Below, in pieces: positions 1-10,400 of a stretch of DNA of 64,000 nucleotides; the stretch's first letter is position 1, and each line of letters starts with the position of its first letter. The translations under genes and the position numbers were made by a program. The notes under the pieces were generated by a model that saw only the letters and a list, made by a program, of their open reading frames with translations, did no database searches and was not told the DNA's origin. Source of the DNA: Fusarium oxysporum f. sp. lycopersici 4287. Lineage: Eukaryota; Ascomycota; Sordariomycetes; Hypocreales; Nectriaceae. The stretch lies in assembly GCF_000149955.1 (NCBI RefSeq), contig NC_030987.1:3131138-3195137 (forward strand). The letters are read 5' to 3'.

Positions 1-674
1 CGAGTTTCAGCCTCAACTCAGAAGACGTGGAAGCATAGTCAGTGCGGGCATCTACACAAATAATTAGAAAACAGGCCCGGTAGCAATGAGAAGAAGCCCA
101 TACCGTGTACATATATCTTACAGCTTTTATCAATGCCGTTTATCTCCAGGAGTTCCTTGATGGGAATCTCTTTCCTACTCATAAGCGCAAAATGAACATG
201 GTTCTTTTCTTGCGCCGACATCTGGCAAGCCATTGGCAGAAGAGTAGAGGCGCTGTTGATGCTGGAAGCAGCGAATAGAATGTTCTTGTTCCTCTCATAA
301 GCGCCGCCGGTCCCTTGAATGTTGCGCAGCGTCTCTGCGAGCTCTGGGAATTTGAGGGGTCCCCTATGGTAGACCTTGTCCTGTCCTTGTTTGCCCCCCG
401 GCGCAGACCTCTCTGATGCTGCATCGGTCGAGCTGTCGGAGAATGACACGAAATTGTATATTATGAAGAAGACGATCGATATGAAGACTAGATATGAAAT
501 AAGGCGACCGACGGAGCTACGGCGGGGAGCACGCGGCGTAGCCTGCCATTGAGGACCAGATCCCGAGTTATGATAGCGATGCCCTGGGAGGTGAAGGTCG
601 TCGTCTTTTTTATTGGCCATCTCCTCATCCCCTGCCCAGAAGCGTGCCTTTGTTCTGCCGCGTGCAGGCGTCAT
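1..674 (-). CDS. Type II membrane protein, possible glycosyltransferase (5' part only)
   Basis: This is the N-terminal part of a gene that runs off the left edge. Exon 1 is 104..674 if the first ATG is used, or 104..620 if the second ATG (MANKKDDD, good GAGATGG context) is used; I favour the second. Intron 52..103 (GTATGG...TGTAG, with CTAAT) restores a frame that continues as DARTDYAS through the edge. The protein has a short cytoplasmic head, one hydrophobic segment (RLISYLVFISIVFFIIYNF), a Ser/Lys-rich stem, and then the start of a globular domain (NILFAASSINSASTLLPMAC). This arrangement is typical of Golgi type II enzymes. The globular start resembles fungal proteins annotated as glycosyltransferase-2-like, but the catalytic part is outside the window, so the function is inference. 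The 3' end is missing because of the window edge, not a lesion. Confidence 0.6.
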
Positions 675-1564
675 ATTGTTGTGGTATAGTTGTCGTCAAT
701 CGGAAACGTATGGGGCTCAAGAGTCGATAGAGGACGGGTAGATAGAGCTCATGGGCGCTAGCTTATCGAAGTTTACCTGGCTAGAGACAGGTATTTATAC
801 GGCGGGTATAAACATGCAGAGGGATCAATCGCAGTTGCGATGCATTGGGCGAGGGTAACAAAAGAAATGACGCTTGTTCTGAATGATTATGTATGGGAAT
901 AGATTATTAAAGGATTGAAGATGATGGAGGATGACGGAGAGCACCTAGTTGAGGTAGCTGCTGACCCTTGTTTCCCCAGGACAGGACCTTAGAACAGCGT
1001 GGCTCGTGCTTGTCTCGTCACTGTTGCAGTTTGGTTGGTGCTAGCTTTCAGTGAGCTTCAGGACCTTTGGGCTAACTAAATCCAGTACCACAGCTATAAG
1101 CCCAATTACTGCAAACAGTTTTAGGTTCCATGTCTCTGGGCAACCAGAAGGTTTCATGATAATAATATCGATGCTTATTAATAATATCATATAGAATGAC
1201 CCTCATGAGACTGCTTCATATCAAAACCATCATGTCCAGAAACGAAGCAAACAAGGAGGGATAGGGATGGAAGAATAGGTATCCAAGTTCGAGCGTACCT
1301 ATATAATATTCATAAGGCCAGGCCAGTTTAGATACTTGACCAGTCTGATGACAGCTGCCACTGATCGATATACTTCAAATAATCATTCACATGTGGCCTC
1401 TGAGTCTAAAACAATCCTTGTCAGGCTTAACTCGGGGCATTTTTCATGGTGGGGCACGATCCAATTCGCCGTCGCAAAATATTCATGTAAATTTTTAGCC
1501 GCCTCTCAACTCGCAGTGAAACTTAGGCAATATCTTTTATTTTCTGACAACAGATAATATTACA
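675..1564. other. Divergent intergenic region upstream of the membrane-protein gene and SYO1
   Basis: This stretch separates two divergently transcribed genes and should hold both promoters. It is AT-richer than the flanking exons, for example around 1150-1200. It contains several TATA-like stretches, including one near 790 for the leftward gene. The small open frame at 1336..1557 has no recognisable features. I see no RNA gene or repeat. Confidence 0.5.
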
Positions 1565-3580
1565 ATGGGAAAATCTCGAAGAGCCCGTGGCCACGCGGCC
1601 CGTAAAGACCCCATCGCAAAGACCGTCAAGCCTCCTTCAGACCCTGAACTTGCTGCCCTTCGCGAGTCAAAGATTCTCCCAGTCATCAACGATCTCAAGA
1701 GTGCCGATCCTAAGTCTCGCTCTGCTGCTGCTTCGGCCATCTCAAACATCATCCAAGATGAGAAGTGCCGAAAGTTGCTTCTGCGTGAGCAGATTGTTCA
1801 TACCATCACTACACAGACTCTCACCGATGCTGCTCTTGAGAGCCGTGCTGCTGGTTGGGGTATTCTGAGGATCCTTGCGCAGGAGGAGGAGCCTGATTTC
1901 TGTGTTCATCTTTATCGTGTTGATATTCTCACTGCTATCGAGTTTGCTGCTAAATCGGTGAGTGTATTTACTCTTCCAACATGGTTCATATACTAACACT
2001 CACAGATCACTGAGATGCTCCTCTCCAAGGACCTCGAATTTCAAAAACGGTCAAAGCCCGAACAAGCTACAATTCTCAGCATTGCTTCATCACTAATTTC
2101 TCTCCTTACTGCTCTCGCAGAAGCTCAAGACGATATCCTTGAGGCCATCTCCCGCAACACCACCATCAGTCGCTTCCTCTTGCTACTCACTTCAGATGAG
2201 CTCGCCAGCAGCCCCGATATTGTCTCACTAAGAAGTGATGCTCTGGCTTGTCTCATGATCCTCTGTGAAGATAACGAAGAGCTATCTGACAAGGTCGTCA
2301 ACTCCAAGGAGTACCGCACTTATGGGACTTTGCTGTCCCTGCGCAAGACCGCCAACAGCGATGGCATCCTTGCATGTGGTGTCCTCCACAACCTCTTTTC
2401 CTCTCTCGACGGTCAGGACATCGCTCTTGGAGCCGACAACTCACTTCTCATCCCCACCCTTTCACAGGCTCTCAAGACATTTGAGCCAGGCCAAATGACC
2501 GATGCTGTGGGCTGGGCCAACCCCGTCGAGTATCAGCAGCTCGCCCTTGAGATTTTAGCTTCTATTGGAACAACATTGAACACATCAGCTGAAGCCGAAC
2601 CCCACAAGGAGGAGAAGCCCGAGGTCAAGGATGATGAAGAGATGGGTGATGCAGACGAAGAGATCTCTGACGGCGAGGAGGAGGGAGGCGAGGAAGATGA
2701 TGACGAGATGGACGACGATGAGCTGGAAGCCGACATGGAGATGGTTACCGGTGCGGACAGAAACGAGGAAGACAGCAACATCGATGATCTTCCCATCCTC
2801 AAGACTCTCATTGACAACGCCCTTCCTGAGCTCATCCGCATAGCATCCCTCTCCCCCACCGATGACGTTTCCCTTCGCCTGCAAGGCCACGCCCTCTCCG
2901 CTCTCAACAACATTGCCTGGTCCGTCTCCCTCATCGACTTCTCTGACCTTCACAACGCACCTATTCAAAATGCCTGGGACCCCGTCGGCCGCGCTCTCTG
3001 GACCCAAGTCATCGCTCCTATTCTCGCAACTGATACTGCTGACATCGACCTCGCGACTCATGTCACCAGTCTTGCCTGGGGTGTTGCCCGCTCTCTGCGA
3101 GGCAGACCCAACACACCTTTCGCTGATGAGCACCGCCGCTTCATCGCTCTCTACCAGGCCACAAAGGGTTCACCTGCTGCCCAGAACTTAGAGGACCCCT
3201 TCCAGTCCCTCAGCGTCAAGTGTATCGGTGTTCTCGGCCAGCTGGCCCTCGATCCCGCACCTATTGACCGAAACCACGATATCGGTACTTTCCTGATTAC
3301 TCTCCTTGCTGGTCTTCCCGAGACTCCAACTGCCGATGCTGTTGAGGCCCTCAACCAGGTCTTTGACATCTATGCTGATGAAAGTTACTCATACGACAAG
3401 GAGGTTTTCTGGAACAACAACTTCCTGAAGCACCTTGACGAGACAGTTCCGAAGGTGCGAACTATGATCAAGAGCATTGATAAGCGTGCCAACAGCGAGC
3501 TTCGTCTGCGCGCCGATGAGGCCGTGTTGAACTTGAATCGTTTCTTGACATACAAACGAAAGAACAAGCCCCAGGCATAA
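1565..3580 (+). CDS. SYO1: Symportin-1 (Syo1), nuclear import chaperone for ribosomal proteins L5 and L11
   Basis: CDS join(1565..1957, 2006..3580), 655 aa. The intron 1958..2005 is GTGAGT...CACAG with a TACTAAC-type branch site, phase 0. Syo1 is an ARM/HEAT-repeat adaptor that carries Rpl5 and Rpl11 together into the nucleus with the karyopherin Kap104, for assembly of the 5S RNP. The sequence shows the basic N-terminus (MGKSRRARGHAARK), the family signature KPPSDPELAALRESKILPV, helical ARM-like repeats throughout, and a strongly acidic Glu/Asp-rich insert at roughly residues 345-385 (after PHKEEKPEVKDDEEMGD). In the known Chaetomium protein (about 675 aa) this loop binds Rpl11. Length and domain order fit the family. 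It is divergent from the gene on the left and convergent with MLH1, with 264 nt between stop codons. Confidence 0.92.
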
Positions 3581-3844
3581 TTGGTTAAATAAAAGCACTT
3601 GATTTTTCTGGACGTCTATAGAAATTTGATCCATTTCTGATTCACCTCCCATTTCTTTGCCCATGATACCTACCTTACGTCCCATGTGAATCTTTGAACT
3701 ATTATTGCACTGAATTTATCTTTGGTGCCTTTAGATTGGTCCCAACACCTTGCACCAAGGCCCCTGAAACCGTTGATCTCAAAATCTTAGCAGTCCCGAA
3801 ATAACATACCACTATATCCCACGTCTAGAGCAAACTGGCCTCTC

Positions 3845-6192
3845 TTAACACCGTTCAAAAACCCGATAAAGGCCTTTCAAATTTGCAACCTCCAGAACTC
3901 CATCTTCCATCAGCGACTTGGTCGCTACCAATCTGGCTTTAAATGCCGGAAAGAAGACATGCTCAACAGCGTGTCTGATATGCTGGCGCCTTGCCCGCAA
4001 CTCTTCTGGGATATGCTCCTCGCGAATACTGTCTGCATCACCAGGCAAACTTGGCAATTGTTCTGGAACGTAAAAGGTGGCTAGTTCGCGTACGAAAGAG
4101 TCAAAGCAGGCCTTCTCCTCAGTCCAGTCAACACTAGGGCCAAGACGGAGGAGGAAACGAGGGAGTTTAACGAGAGGTGGTGTATACCCCTTCAATAGTA
4201 ATGGTAATGAAACGAGCTCGCCAGCAGGTGATATTTCGAGAGAGAAGTACTCAAGAAGCATCTCGCGGCGCTCGATGAGCTGATCGGCTACCCGGTCTAC
4301 CAAGGTTTCGACTTCAAAATCTTCCTCGGGTGAGGTTATAGAGCTCCTCTCCATTTCCGCTGCCCCTCGAAGCAGCTCGCGAAGGTCCAATGAGGGGTTG
4401 AATTTGATGGCGCCAAAATTACCAAAATCCGTGAGTGCCAATTGGTAGAAATACTCGTAGCAAGTTCGGCCGTAATCGATCAGATACAGTTTGACGCCGC
4501 CTTGGATTGCTGCCAGCCGTCTTTGTTCATCCACGATACCGACGAAAGTATGGTTGGAAAATATCTCGGTTAGATCGTGGTGTGTATCTTCTCTGACTTC
4601 GTCTCTCAACTTTTTTACGCTGTTCAGTCGGCATTGCACCAATTCGCGGTCAACCATCTCGTATTCATGAGCTTCAGGGGCAGTGGTTGTTTCCACTGTG
4701 TGGTCCATAGAGCCAGTCGACTCGCTTGGGCCAGCTCGGGCAAACATAGATGTAATCTTCCGCTCAGTTGTATCCGTCCTCACTAGGTCATTCGAGTATC
4801 TTCGCTTCTTTGATGCTGGAGTTCTTCGACCCGGCGTGCCGTCACTGTCTGTTTGTGGGGTGGAATCGATCACTTTTGCACCAGGAAGAAGTGTCTGTGT
4901 CATGAATGTCCGGCTTGTATCCACTGCAGCAAGTTTAGACTCGATATGCTCACATATAGATTGAATGATCTCATCTTCGTTGAGAAAGTGAACCTCTCTC
5001 TTTGTTGGATGAACGTTGACATCCACCCGAGCTGGTTCGATTTCAAGACTAAGGTAGATGAATGGATGACCGTTCTTAGGCAAGAAATTAGCATAGGTTT
5101 GCTCAATTGCCTTCTTTATGTGGGTTGATTCTACACATCGATGGTTGATGAATAGCAGAAGTGTTGTCTTTTTGACCGAGTAATTTGCGTTGGTTGTGAA
5201 ACCCTCAGCTTTGAAACCCCAACGGTCTTCGGCGACTGAGAACTCCAAAAGCTCGTTCGCCACAGCACTACCGTGGATTTGGCTTGGTCATCCTCCAATG
5301 ATGCGGTTATTCTGTTATCTTCTACATGCTTTTTAGGGTTCAGGCAAGTGAATCCAACGCCTTTGCAGTGCACAGCGTACCGACCAACCATATCGATTAT
5401 CTTGTTGAACTCATCAGCCGGCGAGCGAAAGGCTCTTCTTCGAGTCGGGATATTATAGAAAAGGTCTTCCACTGTGATTTGTGTCCCAGGACGACCTGCA
5501 ACACCTTTGGGCTCTGCCGACTGGCCAGGCTTTGCCGGAGCAAGCTTCCCATCAAGGTAATGGGCCCTCCATGCCAGGTCTGAATCTTTCGTCTTGGTAG
5601 TCACGGAGAGATGGGCGATGTGGCTGATACTGGCAAGAGCCTCGCCCCTGAAGCCATATGTCGCAATGGCTGCCAGATCTTCAAAGCTGGTGATTTTAGA
5701 TGTGGTGTGACGCTCGCAAAGAATGGCCAAGTCTTCTTTCTGTTACCATAGTAAGCTTTGAAGATATGCACAAGGGTGATCATTTTATTACCTGGATACC
5801 ACAACCATTGTCCGTTATCTGGAGCAGCTTGAGCCCTCCGTCCTTGGCGAGGACATCCAGAGAGGTCGCCCCAGCATCAACCGCATTCTCGATGAGCTCC
5901 TTGAGAGCGTGAACGGGAGCCACAATAATTTCACCAGCAGCAATTTTGTTCACCACGTTTGGGTCAAGTGCCTGCAGTCATGTTAGCGGGCGAGCCCAGG
6001 CTATGCATAAGGCGTTGAAGAAACAGCCTCAAGCTTGCTTACCCTGATTCTGCGAGGCGCATCACTTTTTGCGGGTAAATTTTCAATGGGCTGCCCATCG
6101 GCGTTTCTTTTCGTCCCGCTTGGGGGAACATTTAGAATGTCATGGGAGGCTGTTGGGGCACATCCCATATCAACATCCGCGTCTGTTGCCAT
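3845..6192 (-). CDS. MLH1: DNA mismatch repair protein Mlh1, with an apparent frame break
   Basis: Mlh1 is the MutL-homologue ATPase that pairs with Pms1 or Mlh3 in mismatch repair and meiosis. Exon 1 is 6043..6192 (50 codons). Exon 2 is 5792..5971, with [13 protein letters not shown] and DNGCGIQ, two of the GHKL ATP-binding motifs. Exon 3 starts at 5739 and carries GFRGEAL. The introns 5972..6042 and 5740..5791 are ordinary GT-AG. The C-terminal half (5287 down to 3845) reads uninterrupted to the invariant terminus VFERC. Between about 5345 and 5270 the frame changes: the upstream frame reads through GVGFTC, and the frame carrying [14 protein letters not shown] has a TGA at 5288..5290. No plausible intron joins them. 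A GTACGC donor could restore frame, but it would remove conserved RYAVHC codons. Identity is certain; integrity is not. See the finding on this lesion. Expected protein is about 740 aa. Confidence 0.9.
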
Positions 6193-8528
6193 TTCTAGCT
6201 ATGGCTGCCGAGTTGTTGCGCCAGGGCACAAGAACCAGCCTGTGAGGTGGTATCAAGAATTCTTCTGGGGGTAGTTAAATGCGAACAGGTCGGGCGACAA
6301 ACGTTGTACGTCATGCGCAAGTTGCTTGATATTTCCTCTTCTCTCATTTCGTTCCTCGGGCATGTCGTCCCATAATTATCTACGTTTCCCGTGGCGCTTA
6401 GAATTGGCCACACGAGATGATAGCCTACCCCGGGGAAGAGGTTACTTTGAATCCGATACGTTGAAAAAAGGAGAAAAGGTTGCGGTTCATGCGAGACAAG
6501 GACAGGCCGTGAAGAGCAGGTTGTTAGCAGGCCTCATTGATAGGTAATGCGCGGATGAGCTCGGCCACGTGACTACGCTACAACACCAAGGTGCACCTTC
6601 CATCCAATATCTTCTCAATTCAATTCATCTCGACTTCAAGGCAGGCAGGATGCACTTCGAAAAGGACTTGCCGTGTTTGGCGCGTGTAACTTCCAATGAT
6701 TTTTTGTCGCCGCTCACCACATTTAAAATTACAAATGATGGACATGCCAACAAGGATTCAAACTCGCCTTGATTACTGCTCCAAGAGCTCCAGCTGCATC
6801 GAACCAACTTGGGATGAAAGACGTATTGGGGGCGCCTCGGTCAGTGACTCAACTTTATTCAGCGCCCAGGAATTAGGGAAGGCAACGAGAAGAAAAAAGA
6901 TGATAAATGATTAAACGAGCGTGAATTTTTCGCTACCTCAACGCTGCGTCAGCTCTCGCCGCCGCGCGTAAGGCGGATCGCAAGCGACACAAATGCAGTC
7001 AGCAGTGCAGCAAAGTTACACATATTTAGATACAACTGAAGCATCATGGTTGGTTCCTGGTGAGGGCTCCAACTGAATTGAGTGAGTAAACTAGAGCAAG
7101 GGGTTCATGTACCTGGACCGTCCTTTTGCATCATCTATCAGTTGTGCCACCCGCCTTATAGGGTCAGGTAGACTGTTGTGGCTCTTTGTGTAAGCAAGAC
7201 TGGGCTTGTGATTCACTAAAATTCTCCTTGTAGTCTAAAGGCGTATTGCGCATATGCGCTCCTTGGTAGCACAGCCTCTCTCTCATGACGAAGGTTGATA
7301 CTGTCAAACAGTCGTCTTTTTTTTTCCCTTCATGACAAATCTAAACAAGGTTGTTTTTATGATATTTGACGTCAGGTTTGGTTTGTCGAGGATTTTCACG
7401 GCCGGCCCCTGTCGTCTTGGACGCCTTGTCTTGGTGACGAACTGACTGTGCTTCCATGAGTGTTCTTTCACTTTCAACCTCCAATCACCAAGTAGCCAGG
7501 CGGTTTTTTGAATGCACAGCAAATGTACCCACCTCAAGGTAGCGTTGGTGGCTGTTGCTAACGATTTTCTTTGCCTGAAATATGCGTATCCATTTGTCAA
7601 TTTGGCTGCACCTCTCGCCCGAATTGGGACATGTTGGGACTCTTTTCGGGACTCTTGACCGTGAAGTCTGAACGGCTGCCTGAACGCGTAGGCATGGATG
7701 ATGATAATGATGCGGACTAACGCCCGTGGAAAGGGACAAGAGAGAAGAGAACTCATCGCAAAGTTTTGTTTGTATGTTCTCTCACCTGATGCATAATTGT
7801 TTGCCACTGGTGTTTTGCGCTATGTCGCAGTGCAATTCACATAATGTTTGTGTTTAAGATCCAGCGTTGCAAATGCAGGCACACAATGCATCTGCCTACA
7901 TTGTGAATCCATTGCTCCTCTATAACCTGTGAAAAGCAAGAGAAATACCTTTCTGTGGCACCTCCAAGCCGCTGCATTGCCTCATTGTAAGCCTTGGATA
8001 GGCTCTTTCAGTGGATGGTGGTGTTGCTGAATAAGGCACAACCCAAGACAACACAGCCTGGCACACTCTCTCTGTGTAAAATTGCGCACTACGAAATGCA
8101 AGGTACCACGCATCGCATCGAGTGCAGAAGCCAAGCAGTCAGCCCAATGCTAGATTTTTCCATTTTCTTAGACTAAACAGAGATTGAAAATGGGTCATTC
8201 ATTCATTCAGCATTACCTCCTTGTGCCAGTGGAGGCTAGATAAGAGGCAGATGGTCCGCCCATGGTTTGCCCATTTCAAGAGCCAAACCCCCATAAAAGA
8301 GATGGGTTATTCCATCTATTACTCCCAAGAATTATTTCGTAAGATCTATCCTTTTACTACTCCAGAGTAACATCTATTATATATCTGTCAATATTTTCCA
8401 TATTTTCCATCCTTCACATCCTTCATTCAATCTCTGTTGGCCCATCCCATTCCACTTAGAGATCGACCCTGTACCCTGCAATAAGAACTCAACCCCAGAT
8501 CCTTCGGCACACGTCTCAACCATTCAAG
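6193..8528. other. Intergenic region between MLH1 and the small gene at 8.5 kb
   Basis: I see no convincing gene in these 2.3 kb. The open frames (6326..6547, 7304..7807 minus and others) lack recognisable motifs, codon bias or intron signals. The right-hand 250 bases (about 8280-8528) are pyrimidine-rich with TATA-like stretches and look like the promoter and leader of the next gene. No MluI cell-cycle box (ACGCGT) was noticed upstream of MLH1. Confidence 0.4.
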
Positions 8529-8933
8529 ATGGCAGCCGACTCACTCCCAAACTCAAACTCAAAGACTCAGTCATCCAAGAGGTTTGTTTCACAGCGATCC
8601 TTCGTACTGAACCCTACTAATAAGACATTTTTTTTTTTTTTTAGCTGCCTCTGCTCGGGCTCTAGTCATGGAGGATCATCACGCTCCAGCTCCTCCGCAT
8701 CAAACCGTTGCTCCCACTGTAGCTTCCGGGCCGGATCCCCACCTCCGGGACGCCCCGCACCCGGAGACCGCGACAAGAACGCCCTCGAACACTTTTATCT
8801 CTCGAACTCAGCTACCGGTGTCGCCAATGGAAATGACCCCCTGGGAGACGACCTTGGTGCTCAATGGGAAGATAGCAAGAAACTCGACCATCAAATGCCC
8901 CATTATATGCCCAAGTTGCCGAAACTGAACTGA
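8529..8933 (+). CDS. Small hypothetical protein with one intron
   Basis: Proposed CDS join(8529..8581, 8645..8933), 113 aa. The intron 8582..8644 has a GTTTGT donor, a CTACTAAT branch site and a run of 15 T directly before TAG, which is strong support for a real gene. I do not recognise the protein. It starts with a Ser/Asn-rich stretch, continues through a Ser/Cys/Gly-rich segment, and ends with a more ordinary sequence (NALEHFYLSNSATGVANGND). The intron is 63 nt, a multiple of three, and has no in-frame stop, so retention would give 134 aa. Another frame across exon 2 is also open (a Pro-rich 86-residue frame from 8668), so the true frame is uncertain. Read as an unknown, possibly lineage-specific gene. 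Confidence 0.4.
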   Translation: MAADSLPNSNSKTQSSKRFVSQRSFVLNPTNKTFFFFFSCLCSGSSHGGSSRSSSSASNRCSHCSFRAGSPPPGRPAPGDRDKNALEHFYLSNSATGVANGNDPLGDDLGAQWEDSKKLDHQMPHYMPKLPKLN

Positions 8934-10400
8934 GTAACAACGTTACATACAGTCAAAAAAGGCATGTTGGGGTCTAGAGGCAGCGAGTCGGATACAAGAC
9001 CAATAGTCGCGAGACAAAATGTATAACAATATTGTATTTCCCTTTTGTTTCTTTCCAGAGTTTCTTCTGATATTGCTCTTCTCCTCTTTCAAGTATCGAT
9101 TCTTATTGCAATATGGTACGCACGTCGAGTTGGTAAACCTGGTCAAATTGGGATATAGAAGAATTCAAAAGCGTGTTCAAGTTCTTAATTGTACAAGCAA
9201 TACGCGATAAAACACTCCACTATAACATAACCTCTACATCTATATAAGCAAGATTCTCTCTCTCTCCCCGTGACATCATCGTCAAGCACCGCCACAGCTC
9301 AGCTCAGCTCATTTATTTCGATACCATACCGGGGTGACGGGTCCTCCTCCGAGTCTGCCTAAGCGGGAGTGTCCACCCCTTCTCCCGTCTGCCGTCTCCC
9401 CAACTGCCGTAACGTTCCATGCGCGGACGGATAACGGGGGGGGCGGACGGTGCGGCAGGCAGATGCGGATGCGGATGAACTAAAGGACTCGGAGAATATT
9501 TAATTTTAAAAATTTAGGCAAGGTACCTTAACATTGAATACATCTCTTTAAACGCACACGCCCCCCAGGAACCCCCTGCGAATCGCACATCAACAGAGCC
9601 AGATTTGGGTATTGACTCGCACATCACATCCTTCTATTGGATCCATGATTCTGTGTATATCCGAATTGTGCTGCACATATCCGTTGCACTCACTTCTCAT
9701 TGGCTTTTAAATACCCTTCCCTGGCCTGCCTTGTCCTTGTCCTTGTCACATCACATCAGCGCCGCACTGTAACACCTTCTGGCACCCGTAATGCTCATGC
9801 CTGTGCTTCTGTCTGTGTTACCGAACACGTGCTATTACTCATTGTATCGCATCCGGTATTCACATCCTCTTCTTTTCCTCTTGCATAATCTGACTCACTC
9901 TCCTCTGTTTTGCCGAGTCTTATTCCTCAAGCCCAGGCAAGACATGCCGCCGGCCTTATTCTATGTCCAGTCCCACCACAACGCATCACTGACCTCGTTT
10001 GCCCGTTCTTTCACATACCACAACGCATTCAAACTCAACTAAACCCCAATTCTCTGCTCACACAAAGCTGTCTAACAACAAAGATTAGCCTAGCTGAACC
10101 CAACTGTATGGATATATTCGACATTGCAAAACTGTTGTCGCTCTCCCCAACCTAACGCCGCCGGCTGCAAATGCACAGATGCCTCAGCGACACCACCAGG
10201 CCGTATTCACCCTCCTTTCTCGCTCTCATACACGTAACGATACACAAGACACAATCATAACAAGAGGATTATAGTACATGTGGTGTCTTGGTAGACACAA
10301 AATCCCGCCGCACTAAAATCAAAACAACAAAAATCAAACAAGCCATGTATCTGGACGCTCCACATGATCCAACTTCCATCTATGCAAATATCAACAACAC
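8934..10400. other. Intergenic region with GC-rich and TATA-rich patches
   Basis: No convincing gene is seen. A GC-rich block at about 9420-9475 has a G run and short GCGGAT repeats, followed by an AT-rich patch near 9500. The open frames at 9700-10155 have no recognisable motif and probably reflect pyrimidine-rich non-coding DNA. The right part (about 10150-10400) is probably the 3' untranslated region of the minus-strand regulator gene. Confidence 0.4.

Noticed and set aside
5293..5393. Possible intron with donor GTACGC that would restore the MLH1 frame
   Set aside because: It would delete the conserved [12 protein letters not shown] codons, which are clearly under coding constraint, so a real frame break is the better reading.
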